From Rhizobium sp. RU33A (GTDB taxonomy: Bacteria; Pseudomonadota; Alphaproteobacteria; Rhizobiales; Rhizobiaceae), in NCBI RefSeq assembly GCF_900156055.1, contig NZ_FTMQ01000008.1, forward strand, positions 1 to 64,000: DNA of 64,000 bases. The letters run 5' to 3'. Each line of letters begins with the position of its first letter. The stretch's first letter is position 1. This document shows positions 54,456-64,000 of this stretch, one piece after another. The notes beneath the pieces are model-generated. The model saw nothing but the letters and a program-made list of their open reading frames with translations. It ran no database searches and had not been told where the DNA came from. Both the position numbers and the translations under genes were made by a program.

Positions 54456-54472
54456 AAAGACGGAGAAACGGA

Positions 54473-55498
54473 ATGGCGGCGAACTTTGGCGAAGGTTTTT
54501 CCGATGCCGATGGCGGACCGGTTCGCCACATTCCGGTTCTTCTTTCCGAAGTCCTGAAGGCTCTCGAGCCCGAGGCTGGCAAAGTCATCCTTGACGGAAC
54601 CTTCGGCGCCGGTGGCTACACCTCCGCCATCCTGGCCAAGGGCGCGGACGTCATTGCGCTCGACCGCGACCCGAACGCCATTGCCGGCGGCAAGACGCTC
54701 GTCGAGGCCAGCGGGGAGCGGCTGACCCTTCATCATACGGAATTCTCCAATCTTGCTGAGTTTGCTCCCGACGAGGGGCTCGACGGCGTGGTGCTCGATA
54801 TCGGCGTCTCCTCCATGCAGATCGACGAAGCCGAGCGCGGCTTCTCGTTCCAGCGCAACGGGCCGCTCGACATGCGCATGGCGGTCTCCGGTGTTTCGGC
54901 CGCCGATGTTGTCAATCGCGCCAAGGTGTCTGATCTGATCCGTATTTTCGGCTTCCTCGGCGAAGAGAAGCATGCAGGGCGTATTGCGCGTGCCATCGAA
55001 AAGCGCCGCGCGATCGAGCTTTTCCAGACGACGCGCGATCTCGCCAACCTCATCGAGACCGTCAATCCGCGCAAGGCCAAGGACAAGATCCATCCGGCAA
55101 CGCGCGTCTTTCAGGCGCTGCGTATCTACGTCAACGACGAACTCGGCGAGTTGGCGCAGGCGCTGTTTGCGGCCGAGCGGTCGCTGAAGCCGGGCGGTCG
55201 GCTGGTGGTCGTGACCTTCCATTCTCTGGAGGACCGGATCGTCAAGAAGTTCTTCTCCGAGCGGTCCGGCAAGGCGTCAGGCTCGCGCCATCTTCCCATG
55301 GTGGAAGCGCGGCCGGCAACCTTCGAACCGGTCGGCAAGGGCATGGTCGCAGCAACCGAGGAAGAGGCGGAGCTCAATCCTCGTGCCCGTTCCGCGAAGC
55401 TGCGCGCCGGCATCCGCACCTCGGCACCCGCCGAGCGGGCCGACATGTCGATCTTTGATCTGCCTGACCTTGCCACTCTCGAAAAGATCGGAGGCTGA
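54473..55498 (+). CDS. rsmH: 16S rRNA (cytosine-1402 N4)-methyltransferase RsmH
   Basis: A 341-residue RsmH (MraW). It methylates C1402 N4 of 16S rRNA with [18 protein letters not shown] begins the fold, motif I is [14 protein letters not shown], and [37 protein letters not shown] and [13 protein letters not shown] follow. The start is 17 bp after mraZ, with ACGGAGAAACGGA as RBS; a much longer open frame from 53843 is ignored because it overlaps mraZ. Confidence 0.97.
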   Translation: MAANFGEGFSDADGGPVRHIPVLLSEVLKALEPEAGKVILDGTFGAGGYTSAILAKGADVIALDRDPNAIAGGKTLVEASGERLTLHHTEFSNLAEFAPDEGLDGVVLDIGVSSMQIDEAERGFSFQRNGPLDMRMAVSGVSAADVVNRAKVSDLIRIFGFLGEEKHAGRIARAIEKRRAIELFQTTRDLANLIETVNPRKAKDKIHPATRVFQALRIYVNDELGELAQALFAAERSLKPGGRLVVVTFHSLEDRIVKKFFSERSGKASGSRHLPMVEARPATFEPVGKGMVAATEEEAELNPRARSAKLRAGIRTSAPAERADMSIFDLPDLATLEKIGG

Positions 55499-55500
55499 CA

Positions 55501-55887
55501 GTGCTGAAAACCTTCGACTTCCTGATGATCGGGGCCATGCTGACGGCGGCCACCGTGACCTACCAGATCAAGCACAACACGGATAACAAGGCGGCCGAAG
55601 TCCGCCGCCTTGAGGCCGAGATCAAGCTGGAAAAGGACACGATCGACCTCCTCAAGGCCGATAGGGCACTGCTTACCCAGCCGAACAGGCTTGAGCGCCT
55701 GGTTCAGGCATATGCCGCAGAGTTGCAGCTTGTGCCGACCGAGCCGAACCAGCTGGCGCGCCCGATGGAGCTTCCTATGCTCAAGGACCAGGTGCCCGTG
55801 CCGGAAGGCGAAGAGGGATCGGTGAGTGCAGCAGCGCCCTCTGATCCCATCAAGGACCTCATCACGACAGGATCGGTGGACCGCTGA
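55501..55887 (+). CDS. ftsL: Cell division protein FtsL
   Basis: A 128-residue bitopic protein. A membrane helix (about 6-22, DFLMIGAMLTAATVTY) is followed by a coiled-coil stretch (about 30-60, EVRRLEAEIKLEKDTIDLLK) and a Pro/Glu-rich tail. The GTG start follows rsmH by 2 bp. FtsL links FtsQ and FtsB to FtsWI at the divisome. Sequence similarity in this family is low, so the call relies on position and architecture. Confidence 0.9.
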   Translation: MLKTFDFLMIGAMLTAATVTYQIKHNTDNKAAEVRRLEAEIKLEKDTIDLLKADRALLTQPNRLERLVQAYAAELQLVPTEPNQLARPMELPMLKDQVPVPEGEEGSVSAAAPSDPIKDLITTGSVDR

Positions 55888-57632
55888 TGACCTTTCTTTC
55901 GCGAATCATGCTGTTGAAGAGCCAGGCGCATTTCTCGACCGATGTGCAGCGCGGCGGTGCCGTGGTGAACGGGGCGACCTTCAAGGGCACCGGCAAACGC
56001 AAGTCAGAGATGGCCAAGACCCGCGTCGGTCTGATGATCGCAACCTTCTGCGTCGCCTATGCCGTGATCGGTGGGCGTCTCGTGCAATACGGTCATGCGC
56101 AGCCTGAAACCGTGTCGAGCATCCTGCCCGCCGACCGCTTGATGGCGTCGCGCCCCGATATTCTCGACCGTAACGGCGAAGTGCTCGCCACCGATATTCG
56201 CACCGTCTCGCTGTTTGCCGAGCCTCACAAGATCGTCGATGCGGACGAGGCGGTCGAGCGTCTGTCGACCGTTCTGAAGGACCTTGATGTCCGGGACACA
56301 TATCGCAAGCTTTCGTCGAATTCCCGTTTCCAGTGGTTGCGCCGGCAGCTGACTCCAAAGCAGCAGAGCCAGATTCTCGCGCTCGGTATTCCCGGCATCG
56401 GCTTCCGTCCTGAGAAGCGGCGCTTCTATCCGGGCGGCGCGACTGCCTCGCATATCGTCGGCTACGTCAATATCGACAATCGCGGCATGGCCGGGATGGA
56501 GCGCTATATCGACAATCAGGGTATGGCCGATCTGCGTGCCCTTGGCATGACGAGCGACGCACCGCTGGAACCGGTGCGGCTGTCCGTGGACATTCGCGTC
56601 CAGAACATCTTGCGTGATGCTCTCGTCAACGCTGTTGCAAAATACGAAGCGATCGCCGCCGGAGCCGTGGTTCTCGACGTTCACACCGGTGAAGTGGTCG
56701 CCATGTCATCGATTCCCGATTTCGACCCGAATCGGCCTCAGGAAGGGGCTGAAGAAGGCTGGATGAACCGCATGACGAACGGCACCTTCGAGATGGGGTC
56801 TACCTTCAAGACGTTTACGACGGCCATGGCGCTCGATTCGGGCAAAGTGACCATGAATGACAGTTTCGATGCCCGTTATCCGATCCGCATCGGCCGGTTT
56901 ACCATCAAAGATTTCCATGGAAAGCACCGGGTGCTGACCGTGCCTGAGATATTCCAGTATTCATCGAACATCGGAACGGCCCGCATGGCCGAAGCCGTCG
57001 GAACCGCCGGCCATCAGGAATTCCTGACACGCTTGGGTCTCCTGACCAGACTGGAAACCGAACTGCCGGAAGTGAAGGCACCCTCGCAGCCGCGGGAATG
57101 GAAGCAGATCAACTCCATCACCATTTCCTTCGGCCACGGGGTCTCAACCACGCCGCTGCAGACTGCGGTTGGAGCCGCAGCGCTGGTCAACGGTGGAAAG
57201 CTCCTGCCGCCCACCTTCCTGACCCGCGACCGAGAGCAGGCCGACCAGATTGCCCAGGTGGTGGTGAAAAAACAGACCAGTGACGATATCCGACAACTGT
57301 TCTGGATGAACGGCAAGGCGGGATCCGGCAAGTATGCGCTCGTTGATGGCTTCAATGTCGGCGGCAAGACCGGCACGGCCGAGAAAGTCATCAATGGCCG
57401 CTATTCCGACGATCAGAATTTCAACTCGTATGTCGGCGCCTTCCCGATGGATGATCCGAAATATCTGGTCCTGAGCTTCATCGACGCGCCGAAGACGGGC
57501 GAGGGTGGTGGTCGGACCGCCGGTCTGACGGCCGCGCCCATCGTCGGCGAGATCATCCGCAGAAGCGCCGCAATTCTTGGTGTAGAACCCACATTCGGGG
57601 AAGACGGCTCAGCATTGCTCGTCTCTTATTGA
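55887..57632 (+). CDS. ftsI: Divisome transpeptidase FtsI (PBP3)
   Basis: A 581-residue class B penicillin-binding protein with an N-terminal membrane anchor (about 43-62), a pedestal domain (about 80-240) and a C-terminal transpeptidase domain. Active-site motifs are STFK (SxxK, about residue 306), SSN (YSSNIG) and KTG (GGKTGTAEK). It cross-links septal peptidoglycan. The ATG overlaps the ftsL stop by one base (TGATG). Confidence 0.97.
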   Translation: MTFLSRIMLLKSQAHFSTDVQRGGAVVNGATFKGTGKRKSEMAKTRVGLMIATFCVAYAVIGGRLVQYGHAQPETVSSILPADRLMASRPDILDRNGEVLATDIRTVSLFAEPHKIVDADEAVERLSTVLKDLDVRDTYRKLSSNSRFQWLRRQLTPKQQSQILALGIPGIGFRPEKRRFYPGGATASHIVGYVNIDNRGMAGMERYIDNQGMADLRALGMTSDAPLEPVRLSVDIRVQNILRDALVNAVAKYEAIAAGAVVLDVHTGEVVAMSSIPDFDPNRPQEGAEEGWMNRMTNGTFEMGSTFKTFTTAMALDSGKVTMNDSFDARYPIRIGRFTIKDFHGKHRVLTVPEIFQYSSNIGTARMAEAVGTAGHQEFLTRLGLLTRLETELPEVKAPSQPREWKQINSITISFGHGVSTTPLQTAVGAAALVNGGKLLPPTFLTRDREQADQIAQVVVKKQTSDDIRQLFWMNGKAGSGKYALVDGFNVGGKTGTAEKVINGRYSDDQNFNSYVGAFPMDDPKYLVLSFIDAPKTGEGGGRTAGLTAAPIVGEIIRRSAAILGVEPTFGEDGSALLVSY

Positions 57633-57684
57633 TCAGATCGACTACAGGCGGGGCGATTCGCGGAACTTGCCCCGGAAGGATGGA

Positions 57685-59145
57685 ATGCAGATGCTTTTGG
57701 GCGCATTGGCTGGCGAGGACTTTGGGGATCAGGTGACAGCCGGGAGCGCTGCTTCCGTCGAGGTTCGCGGACTTTCCGCAGATAGCCGTAAGGTCACGCC
57801 GGGCACGGTTTTCTTCGCGCTCTCGGGAAGCAAGACGGATGGCTCGACCTTCGTCGCTCAGGCTGTGGAGAAGGGCGCTGTCGCCATCGTCGCATCGCAT
57901 CCTGTGGACGCGCCCGTTCCCGTCGTGACCGTGGACAACCCGCGACGTTTCCTGGCACTCGCTGCAGCCCGCCTCGTCGGGCGTCAGCCTGAGACAATGG
58001 TCGCGGTGACCGGGACGGCGGGAAAGACTTCCGTCGCCTCCTTTACCCGACAGATCTGGGCTGAAGCCGGCCATGCCGCCGCCCAGATCGGCACGACCGG
58101 CGTCATATCGCCGACGCGTAACGACTACGGTTCGCTGACCACGCCCGATCCGCTCGCACTCCACACGCTTCTCGGCGAACTCGCCGATGAGGGTGTGACG
58201 CATGCCGCGATGGAAGCCTCCAGCCACGGCCTCGATCAGAGCCGTCTCGACGGCGTGGTGCTGGCGGCCGCGGGTTTCACCAATCTCGGTCGTGACCACA
58301 TGGACTACCATCCGACCATGGAAGATTACATGGCGGCGAAGATGCGGCTCTTCGATACGCTGCTGCCGAAGGGCGCGCCGGCGGTCATCTTTGCCGACGA
58401 CGCCTGGTCGGACGAGGCGGTCCGGGTGGCCAAGGCCTCCGGCCACGATGTGCGCACGGTTGGTCGCAAGGGTGACTTCCTCAGCCTCAAGCGGGTCGAG
58501 CATTTCCGCCACAAGCAGGTCGCCGAAGTCCATCATGGCGGTGACATCTATGAGGTTCACATTCCGCTTGCTGGCGATTTCCAGATCGCCAATGCGCTCG
58601 TATCCGCAGGCCTTGCGATCTCGACGGGCGTTTCACCTGCCGTGGCGTTGAAGGCGCTCGAACACCTCAAGGGTGCCTCCGGCCGCCTCGAACTGGTTGG
58701 CCAGACCAAGGCTGGTGCGCTCGCCTATGTCGACTACGCACACAAGCCGGAAGCCCTTGAAAATGTGCTGACATCGGTTCGCCCCTTCACGACAGGTCGT
58801 GTGATCGTCGTGTTCGGCTGCGGCGGCGACCGCGACAAGGGCAAGCGGCCGATCATGGGTGAGATCGCCGCGCGGCTCGCAGACATCACCATCGTTACCG
58901 ACGACAATCCGCGTTCGGAAGTACCGGCGATCATCCGTTCCGAGATCATGGCGGCAACGCCGAAGGGTATCGAAATCGGCGACCGTGCCCAGGCCATCCG
59001 GGCGGGTGTCGCGATGATGTCCACGGGCGATACGTTGATCGTGGCGGGCAAGGGGCATGAGGAAGGACAGACCGTCGGTTCCGAGACGCATCCGTTCTCG
59101 GACCATCAGGAAGTCCGCAAAGCCTTGGGGGAGTTCGACCGTTGA
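57685..59145 (+). CDS. murE: UDP-MurNAc-tripeptide synthetase MurE
   Basis: A 486-residue ligase that adds meso-diaminopimelate to UDP-MurNAc-L-Ala-D-Glu. ATP site [13 protein letters not shown] is near residue 110; DNPRSE in the C-terminal domain is the signature of meso-DAP specificity. ATG at 57685 lies 4 bases after GGAAGGA; an in-frame TTG six codons earlier and an ATG two codons later are alternatives. It overlaps murF by 4 bp (TTGA). Confidence 0.96.
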   Translation: MQMLLGALAGEDFGDQVTAGSAASVEVRGLSADSRKVTPGTVFFALSGSKTDGSTFVAQAVEKGAVAIVASHPVDAPVPVVTVDNPRRFLALAAARLVGRQPETMVAVTGTAGKTSVASFTRQIWAEAGHAAAQIGTTGVISPTRNDYGSLTTPDPLALHTLLGELADEGVTHAAMEASSHGLDQSRLDGVVLAAAGFTNLGRDHMDYHPTMEDYMAAKMRLFDTLLPKGAPAVIFADDAWSDEAVRVAKASGHDVRTVGRKGDFLSLKRVEHFRHKQVAEVHHGGDIYEVHIPLAGDFQIANALVSAGLAISTGVSPAVALKALEHLKGASGRLELVGQTKAGALAYVDYAHKPEALENVLTSVRPFTTGRVIVVFGCGGDRDKGKRPIMGEIAARLADITIVTDDNPRSEVPAIIRSEIMAATPKGIEIGDRAQAIRAGVAMMSTGDTLIVAGKGHEEGQTVGSETHPFSDHQEVRKALGEFDR

Positions 59146-60575
59146 CCCTGCTCTGGACCGCGCGTGAAATGGTTGTCGCCATGGGCGGCCGGCCTTTCGG
59201 CAATCTGCCGGAAGGTGTGACCGGCATTTCGATCGACAGTCGGACGATTACGCCTGGCGAGGCTTTCTTCGCCATCAAGGGCGACCGCGTCGATGGTCAT
59301 AACTATGCCAGCATCGCCATCGCCAACGGGGCTGCCCTGCTCGTCGTCAGCGAAGCCAAACTGCCGGCGCTCGGTCGGCTGACAATCCCCATGGTCGTAG
59401 TCGAAGACGTTCTGGTCGGTCTGCAGAAGCTCGGCATGGCCGCCCGCGACCGCACGCCTGCGACCGTAATTGCGGTGACGGGCTCCGTTGGCAAGACGAC
59501 GACCAAGGAAATGCTGCGCGCAACACTTGCGCCATCCGGTAAAGTGCATGCCTCTGTCGCGTCCTTCAACAACCATTGGGGCGTGCCATTGACGCTCGCC
59601 CGTATGCCGATCGACACCCGTTACGGCGTGTTCGAACTGGGCATGAATCATTCCGGCGAGATAGGGCCGCTGTCGCGCATGGTCCGGCCTGATGTGGCTG
59701 TCATCACGACGATCGCACCGGCACATCTCGGCAATTTCGCCAGCGTCGACGAGATCGCCGACGCCAAGGCCGAGATCTTCGAGGGAGTCGTCAATGGCGG
59801 GGATGCGATCCTCAACCGCGACAATCCCTATTACGAGCGCCTCGAGCAGGCCGCACTCGCCCAGGGCGTCGAAAACATCCACAGTTTCGGCCAGCACGCC
59901 AAGGCCGAGTTCCGGCTGGCGGAATTCGATGGTGCTGCCGAGCTTTCCACGGTCTGGGTCTCCTTCGGTGGCGAGACACGTGAAGTGACGATCGGCGCAC
60001 CGGGGCGCCACCTGGCTGAGAATGCCATGGCGGTTCTTGCGGCCGTCTCACTGGTGGGTGCTGACATCGACGCCGCAATCGAAGCCCTGGCGAACCTTGC
60101 TCCGGTCAAGGGACGCGGTGAACGCCACCGGCTGCAGATGCCCGATGGCATACTGACGCTGATCGACGAAAGCTATAATGCCAATCCCGCCTCGATGCGC
60201 GCGGCGATCGCCGTGCTTGCATCGGCACAGCCGACGGGCGAAGGGCGGCGGATTGCCGTGCTTGGCGATATGTTGGAAATGGGCGAATTTGCGCCTTCCG
60301 TTCATGCCGAGCTTGCTGGCCCTCTCCTGGCCGCCGGTATCGAACATGTCTGGCTCGCAGGCCCGGAAATGGTGGCGCTGCGCGACGCCCTGCCGGAAAC
60401 GGTTCACGTCGTCTATCTCGAAACCACGGAGGAGCTCGCGAATTTCGTCAGCGCCGAGGTCCGCGCGGGCGATGTCGTGATGGTCAAATCTTCTCTCGGC
60501 ATCGGTTTCGGCAAGATCGTTTCGGCCCTGCTTGACAAGCATCCGGCATTCACCGACACGGAGCGCCACTTTTAA
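59142..60575 (+). CDS. murF: UDP-MurNAc-tripeptide-D-Ala-D-Ala ligase MurF
   Basis: A 477-residue ligase that adds D-Ala-D-Ala to the tripeptide precursor. ATP site is [14 protein letters not shown] near residue 110, with [23 protein letters not shown] and [11 protein letters not shown] as further Mur-ligase features. The start is a TTG overlapping the murE stop. Confidence 0.96.
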   Translation: MTLLWTAREMVVAMGGRPFGNLPEGVTGISIDSRTITPGEAFFAIKGDRVDGHNYASIAIANGAALLVVSEAKLPALGRLTIPMVVVEDVLVGLQKLGMAARDRTPATVIAVTGSVGKTTTKEMLRATLAPSGKVHASVASFNNHWGVPLTLARMPIDTRYGVFELGMNHSGEIGPLSRMVRPDVAVITTIAPAHLGNFASVDEIADAKAEIFEGVVNGGDAILNRDNPYYERLEQAALAQGVENIHSFGQHAKAEFRLAEFDGAAELSTVWVSFGGETREVTIGAPGRHLAENAMAVLAAVSLVGADIDAAIEALANLAPVKGRGERHRLQMPDGILTLIDESYNANPASMRAAIAVLASAQPTGEGRRIAVLGDMLEMGEFAPSVHAELAGPLLAAGIEHVWLAGPEMVALRDALPETVHVVYLETTEELANFVSAEVRAGDVVMVKSSLGIGFGKIVSALLDKHPAFTDTERHF

Positions 60576-60599
60576 TCCGGGCTTTTGGAAAGGGCTCCA

Positions 60600-61700
60600 A
60601 TGCTGATTTGGCTTGTGGAACTGTCGGACAACCTGCAGTTTTTCAATCTCTTCCGTTACATCACCTTCCGAACCGGGGCAGCTCTCTTCACCTCGGCGCT
60701 GGTGGTTTTCCTGTTCGGCCCGGCCATCATCTCGTCCTTGCGCGTGCGCCAGGGCAAGGGACAGCCTATTCGCGCCGACGGACCGCAAACCCATTTCAAG
60801 AAGGCGGGAACGCCGACCATGGGCGGCTTGATGATCCTGGCCGGCATCGTGGTGTCGTCGCTGCTCTGGGCTGATCTCTCCAATGTCTATGTCGTCGCCA
60901 CCCTGCTGGTGACGCTCGGCTTTGGCGCCATCGGCTTCTATGACGACTATCTCAAAGTCACGAAGCAGACGGAGAAGGGCTTCTCGGGCAAGGCGCGCCT
61001 CGGCATCGAATTCGTGATTGCGGGCATCGCCGTCTACTTCATGATGTCGACGGCGCTGAGTTCCGGGCCTCAAGGCTCGACCTTCGGATCTTCGATCGCC
61101 TTTCCATTCTTCAAAGACTTCCTTATCGATCTCGGGATCTTCTTCGTGCTGTTTGGCGGCTTCGTCATCGTCGGCGCCGGCAATGCGGTCAACCTGACGG
61201 ATGGTCTCGACGGTCTTGCCATCGTGCCCGTGATGATCGCCGCTGCCTCGTTCGGCGTGATCGCCTATCTCGCCGGCAATGCGGTGTTCTCCAACTATCT
61301 GCAGATCAATTTCACGCCGGGCACGGGCGAACTTGCGGTGGTGCTGGGCGCCGTCATCGGTGCAGGCCTCGGTTTCCTGTGGTTCAACGCCCCGCCGGCC
61401 GCGATCTTCATGGGCGACACCGGCTCGCTTGCCCTTGGTGGCCTGATCGGCTCGGTGGCGGTTGCCACCAAGCACGAGATCGTCATGGCGATCATCGGAG
61501 GTCTCTTCGTCATGGAGACGCTGTCGGTCATCATCCAGGTTGGCTATTTCAAGCTGACCGGCAGGCGCGTCTTCCTCATGGCGCCAATCCACCACCATTT
61601 CGAGAAGCTTGGCTGGACCGAGAGCCAGGTCGTCATCCGCTTCTGGATCATTGCCGTCGGCTTGGCCATGGTCGGTCTCTCGACCCTGAAGCTGCGGTGA
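60600..61700 (+). CDS. mraY: Phospho-MurNAc-pentapeptide transferase MraY
   Basis: A 366-residue membrane enzyme with about ten helices that moves phospho-MurNAc-pentapeptide to undecaprenyl phosphate, making lipid I. Catalytic features are [24 protein letters not shown] and the late [14 protein letters not shown] at 60600 has GGAAAGGG upstream; the frame extends five codons earlier to a TTG. Confidence 0.97.
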   Translation: MLIWLVELSDNLQFFNLFRYITFRTGAALFTSALVVFLFGPAIISSLRVRQGKGQPIRADGPQTHFKKAGTPTMGGLMILAGIVVSSLLWADLSNVYVVATLLVTLGFGAIGFYDDYLKVTKQTEKGFSGKARLGIEFVIAGIAVYFMMSTALSSGPQGSTFGSSIAFPFFKDFLIDLGIFFVLFGGFVIVGAGNAVNLTDGLDGLAIVPVMIAAASFGVIAYLAGNAVFSNYLQINFTPGTGELAVVLGAVIGAGLGFLWFNAPPAAIFMGDTGSLALGGLIGSVAVATKHEIVMAIIGGLFVMETLSVIIQVGYFKLTGRRVFLMAPIHHHFEKLGWTESQVVIRFWIIAVGLAMVGLSTLKLR

Positions 61701-61707
61701 GGCGGCG

Positions 61708-63117
61708 ATGATCCCGGCCACCACGTGCAAAGGCAAGACCGTCGCGCTGTTCGGGCTCGGCGGATCGGGGCTTGCGACCGCAAAGGCCCTTCAGGCCGGC
61801 GGCGCAAATGTCATTGCCTGGGACGACAATCCCGACAGCGTTGCGCGGGCAGAAGCCGAAGGCGTACCGACTCGGGACTTACGCGAGATCGACTGGTCGT
61901 CGGTCGCATCGTTCGTGCTGTCGCCCGGCGTGCCACTCACCCATCCAAAGCCGCATTGGACGGTGGGTTTTGCCCGCAATGCTGGCGTGGAGATCATCGG
62001 CGATGTCGAGATCTTCGTGCGCGAGCGGCGGGCGCAGGCTCCGGACTGCCCGTTGATCGCGATCACCGGGACGAACGGCAAGTCGACCACGACGGCTCTG
62101 ATTGCCCATATCCTTCAGGCGAGTTGTCGCGACACCCAGCTTGGCGGCAATATCGGCCGTGCGGTGCTGACGCTCGACCCGCCGAAGGACGGCCGCTTCT
62201 TCGTCGTCGAATGCTCATCCTACCAGATCGACCTTGCCCCGACGCTGAACCCGACCGCCGGTATCCTGCTCAACCTGACGCCCGATCATCTCGATCGCCA
62301 CGGCACGATGCAGCATTATGCCGAGGTGAAGGAGCGTCTTGTCGCCGGGGCGAAGACTGCGATCGTCGGGGCCGATGACAGCTATTGCGAGCTGATCGGC
62401 GACCGTGTCGAACGCGCCGGGACCAAGGTCATCCGAATCTCGAAGCGGCAGCCGCTCGCCGATGGCCTCTATGCCGATGGCTCACGCATCATGCGGGCCG
62501 AGAACGGAGCATCTGCTCCTCTGGTTGATCTCGATGGGATCCAGACGCTGCGCGGCAGCCACAACGCCCAGAATGCATGCGCTGCCATCGCGGCTTGCCT
62601 GGCAGCCGGCGTCTCGGAAGACGAGATCCGCAGTGGCCTCCAGAGCTTCCCGGGCCTCAAGCATCGCATGCAGCCGGTCGCCCGCCGCCGTCAGGTGGTC
62701 TTCGTCAATGACAGCAAGGCGACCAATGCGGACGCTGCGGCACCGGCCCTTTCCAGCTACGAGCGAATCTACTGGATTGCCGGTGGCCTGCCCAAGGAAG
62801 GTGGCATCGCAAGCCTCGCACCACTCTTCCCGCGCATCGTGAAGGCTTACCTGATCGGCGAGGCTGCTTCGGCCTTTGCGGCTCAACTCGGCGACCGCGT
62901 GGCTTACGAGATCTCGGACCGCCTGGAGCGCGCCGTGGCGCATGCCGCTGATGATGCCGATCGGGATGGCGAAGCTTCGGCCGTGATGCTTTCACCGGCT
63001 TGCGCAAGCTTCGACCAATACAAGAATTTCGAGGTCCGCGGCGACGCCTTTGTTGCGCATGTCGCAGATCTGGACGGAGTGACGATGCTGATCGACCTGC
63101 CGACAGGAGGCAATTGA
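61708..63117 (+). CDS. murD: UDP-MurNAc-L-alanine-D-glutamate ligase MurD
   Basis: A 469-residue ligase that adds D-glutamate to UDP-MurNAc-L-Ala. The N-terminal UDP-binding fold starts [20 protein letters not shown] site is [14 protein letters not shown] near residue 118; [11 protein letters not shown] and the late [20 protein letters not shown] are family features. It starts 7 bp after mraY. Confidence 0.97.
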   Translation: MIPATTCKGKTVALFGLGGSGLATAKALQAGGANVIAWDDNPDSVARAEAEGVPTRDLREIDWSSVASFVLSPGVPLTHPKPHWTVGFARNAGVEIIGDVEIFVRERRAQAPDCPLIAITGTNGKSTTTALIAHILQASCRDTQLGGNIGRAVLTLDPPKDGRFFVVECSSYQIDLAPTLNPTAGILLNLTPDHLDRHGTMQHYAEVKERLVAGAKTAIVGADDSYCELIGDRVERAGTKVIRISKRQPLADGLYADGSRIMRAENGASAPLVDLDGIQTLRGSHNAQNACAAIAACLAAGVSEDEIRSGLQSFPGLKHRMQPVARRRQVVFVNDSKATNADAAAPALSSYERIYWIAGGLPKEGGIASLAPLFPRIVKAYLIGEAASAFAAQLGDRVAYEISDRLERAVAHAADDADRDGEASAVMLSPACASFDQYKNFEVRGDAFVAHVADLDGVTMLIDLPTGGN

Positions 63118-63118
63118 G

Positions 63119-64000
63119 ATGGTAAGCCGCGTAGAGAGAGGGCCGGTCGCAGACTGGTTCTGGACGATCGACCGTCTGTTCCTGATCACCTTCGTTCTCC
63201 TGATGGGGATCGGGCTGATGCTCTCCTTTGCGGCCTCACCGGCGGTTGCAGAACGCCTCAATCTCGACAGCTTCCACTTCGTCAAGCGCCACGCCTTTTT
63301 CATGCTGCCTGCCCTCGGGGTGATGATCGGGCTGTCGTTCCTGTCGCCACGTCAGGTCAGGCGCATGGCCATGCTGATCCTTGCGGCCTCGCTGATCATG
63401 ATGGTGCTGGTGCTTTTCATCGGTCTTGAGGTCAAGGGCGGACGGCGCTGGCTCTCGGTCGGGTCGATGTCGATCCAGCCGTCGGAGTTCATGAAGCCGG
63501 CCTTCGTCGTGATCTGCGCCTGGTTGTTCGCGGAACATGCGCGGCAGCCTGAAATTCCAGGCAATCTCTTTGCCATCCTGCTGTTTGGCATCGCGGCCGC
63601 CCTCCTGATCGCGCAGCCCGACCTTGGTCAGACCATCCTGATCGGCAGCGTCTGGGGCGCGATGTTCTTCATGGCGGGGATGCCGTGGCTGTGGATCGTG
63701 GTTCTGGGCGCGCTCGGCGGTGCTGGCTTCTTCGGGGCCTATTTGACCCTGCCGCACGTTGCCGGACGAATAGACCGGTTCCTCACCGGCGAGGGGGACA
63801 CCTTCCAGGTCGATACCGCGCGCGAAGCGATCATTCGCGGCGACTGGTTCGGCCAGGGGCCGGGCGAAGGCATCGTCAAGCGCATCATTCCCGACAGCCA
63901 TACCGACTTCATCTTCTCGGTGGCGGCGGAGGAATTCGGCATCCTCTTCTGCATGGTGCTCGTGGCGATCTTCGCCTTCCTCGTTCTGCGCGGCCTCAGC
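63119..64000 (+). CDS. ftsW: Septal glycosyltransferase FtsW (cut by window edge)
   Basis: The first 294 codons of a SEDS-family protein. It begins 1 bp after the murD stop, with GGAGG just upstream. Several membrane helices are visible, and family motifs include GGRRWLSVGSMSIQPSEFMKP, AQPDLGQT and the loop GDWFGQGPGEGIVKRIIPDSHTDFIFSVAAEEFG. FtsW polymerises lipid II at the septum together with FtsI. The C-terminus lies beyond the window. Confidence 0.97.
   Translation, partial: MVSRVERGPVADWFWTIDRLFLITFVLLMGIGLMLSFAASPAVAERLNLDSFHFVKRHAFFMLPALGVMIGLSFLSPRQVRRMAMLILAASLIMMVLVLFIGLEVKGGRRWLSVGSMSIQPSEFMKPAFVVICAWLFAEHARQPEIPGNLFAILLFGIAAALLIAQPDLGQTILIGSVWGAMFFMAGMPWLWIVVLGALGGAGFFGAYLTLPHVAGRIDRFLTGEGDTFQVDTAREAIIRGDWFGQGPGEGIVKRIIPDSHTDFIFSVAAEEFGILFCMVLVAIFAFLVLRGLS

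Noticed and set aside
53843..54472. Upstream extension of rsmH giving a 551-residue protein
   Set aside because: The extension overlaps mraZ in another frame and lacks similarity; the ATG at 54473 has a good RBS and starts the family fold.
60048..61736. A 562-codon minus-strand frame across murF and mraY
   Set aside because: Antisense artefact of two well-identified cell-wall genes, with low-complexity charged sequence.

Overview
This 64 kb window is chromosomal DNA from an alphaproteobacterium, most likely a member of the Rhizobiaceae (Rhizobium, Agrobacterium or a relative). The grounds are high-GC coding sequence, rnpB directly upstream of an mraZ-led division and cell-wall cluster, a PPi-type phosphofructokinase, btaAB betaine-lipid genes, abundant TRAP and ABC importers, and rhizobial-type palindromic intergenic repeats. 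The species is not determined. Almost all the DNA is coding and gene starts usually carry a visible ribosome binding site. I saw no prophage, no CRISPR array and no intact insertion sequence; the only mobile trace is a decayed IS3-type transposase fragment beside a CAU tRNA gene at the left edge.

Layout. 1-7.4 kb: IS remnant, tRNA, a periplasmic SIMPL protein, an AGE-family sugar epimerase, metH and an unrecognised gene. 7.6-15.9 kb (minus strand): an RpiR regulator followed by a polyamine/iron-type ABC importer operon that also holds a zinc alcohol dehydrogenase, a second solute-binding protein and a PP2C-like phosphatase. 16.0-24.0 kb (plus strand): a divergent operon with an N-formylglutamate amidohydrolase-like enzyme, a three-part TRAP importer, a glutamine-synthetase-like ligase, an aldehyde dehydrogenase and an iron alcohol dehydrogenase. 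I read it as a gamma-glutamylation route for catabolism of an unknown amino alcohol; it is the best candidate here for an undescribed system. 24.2-36.4 kb: a lone ParA/VirC1-like ATPase, an L,D-transpeptidase, small housekeeping genes, a DMT transporter, an Ada-type regulator, a coupled CoA-transferase and ThDP-enzyme pair, an alpha/beta hydrolase and ettA. 36.5-38.5 kb: an ArsR-methyltransferase regulator and metF. 38.6-49.3 kb: a 25-residue membrane peptide, lytic enzymes, btaAB, a GGDEF/EAL protein, a serine hydrolase, a LysE exporter and pfp. 49.6-53.2 kb: a TerB/J-domain protein, an AmpD-like amidase, a lytic transglycosylase and an FAD oxidoreductase. 53.2-64.0 kb: rnpB and the dcw cluster mraZ-rsmH-ftsL-ftsI-murE-murF-mraY-murD-ftsW, the last cut by the window edge.

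Regulation visible in sequence. One perfect 20-bp palindrome lies upstream of both metH and the regulator-metF operon 34 kb away, defining a small methionine regulon probably controlled by the ArsR-methyltransferase protein. Two related 16-bp motifs lie between the RpiR gene and the amino-alcohol operon. Four TGGGN repeats at exact 10-bp spacing lie upstream of mraZ and match the known MraZ-box pattern. Cell-envelope functions dominate the right half of the window.
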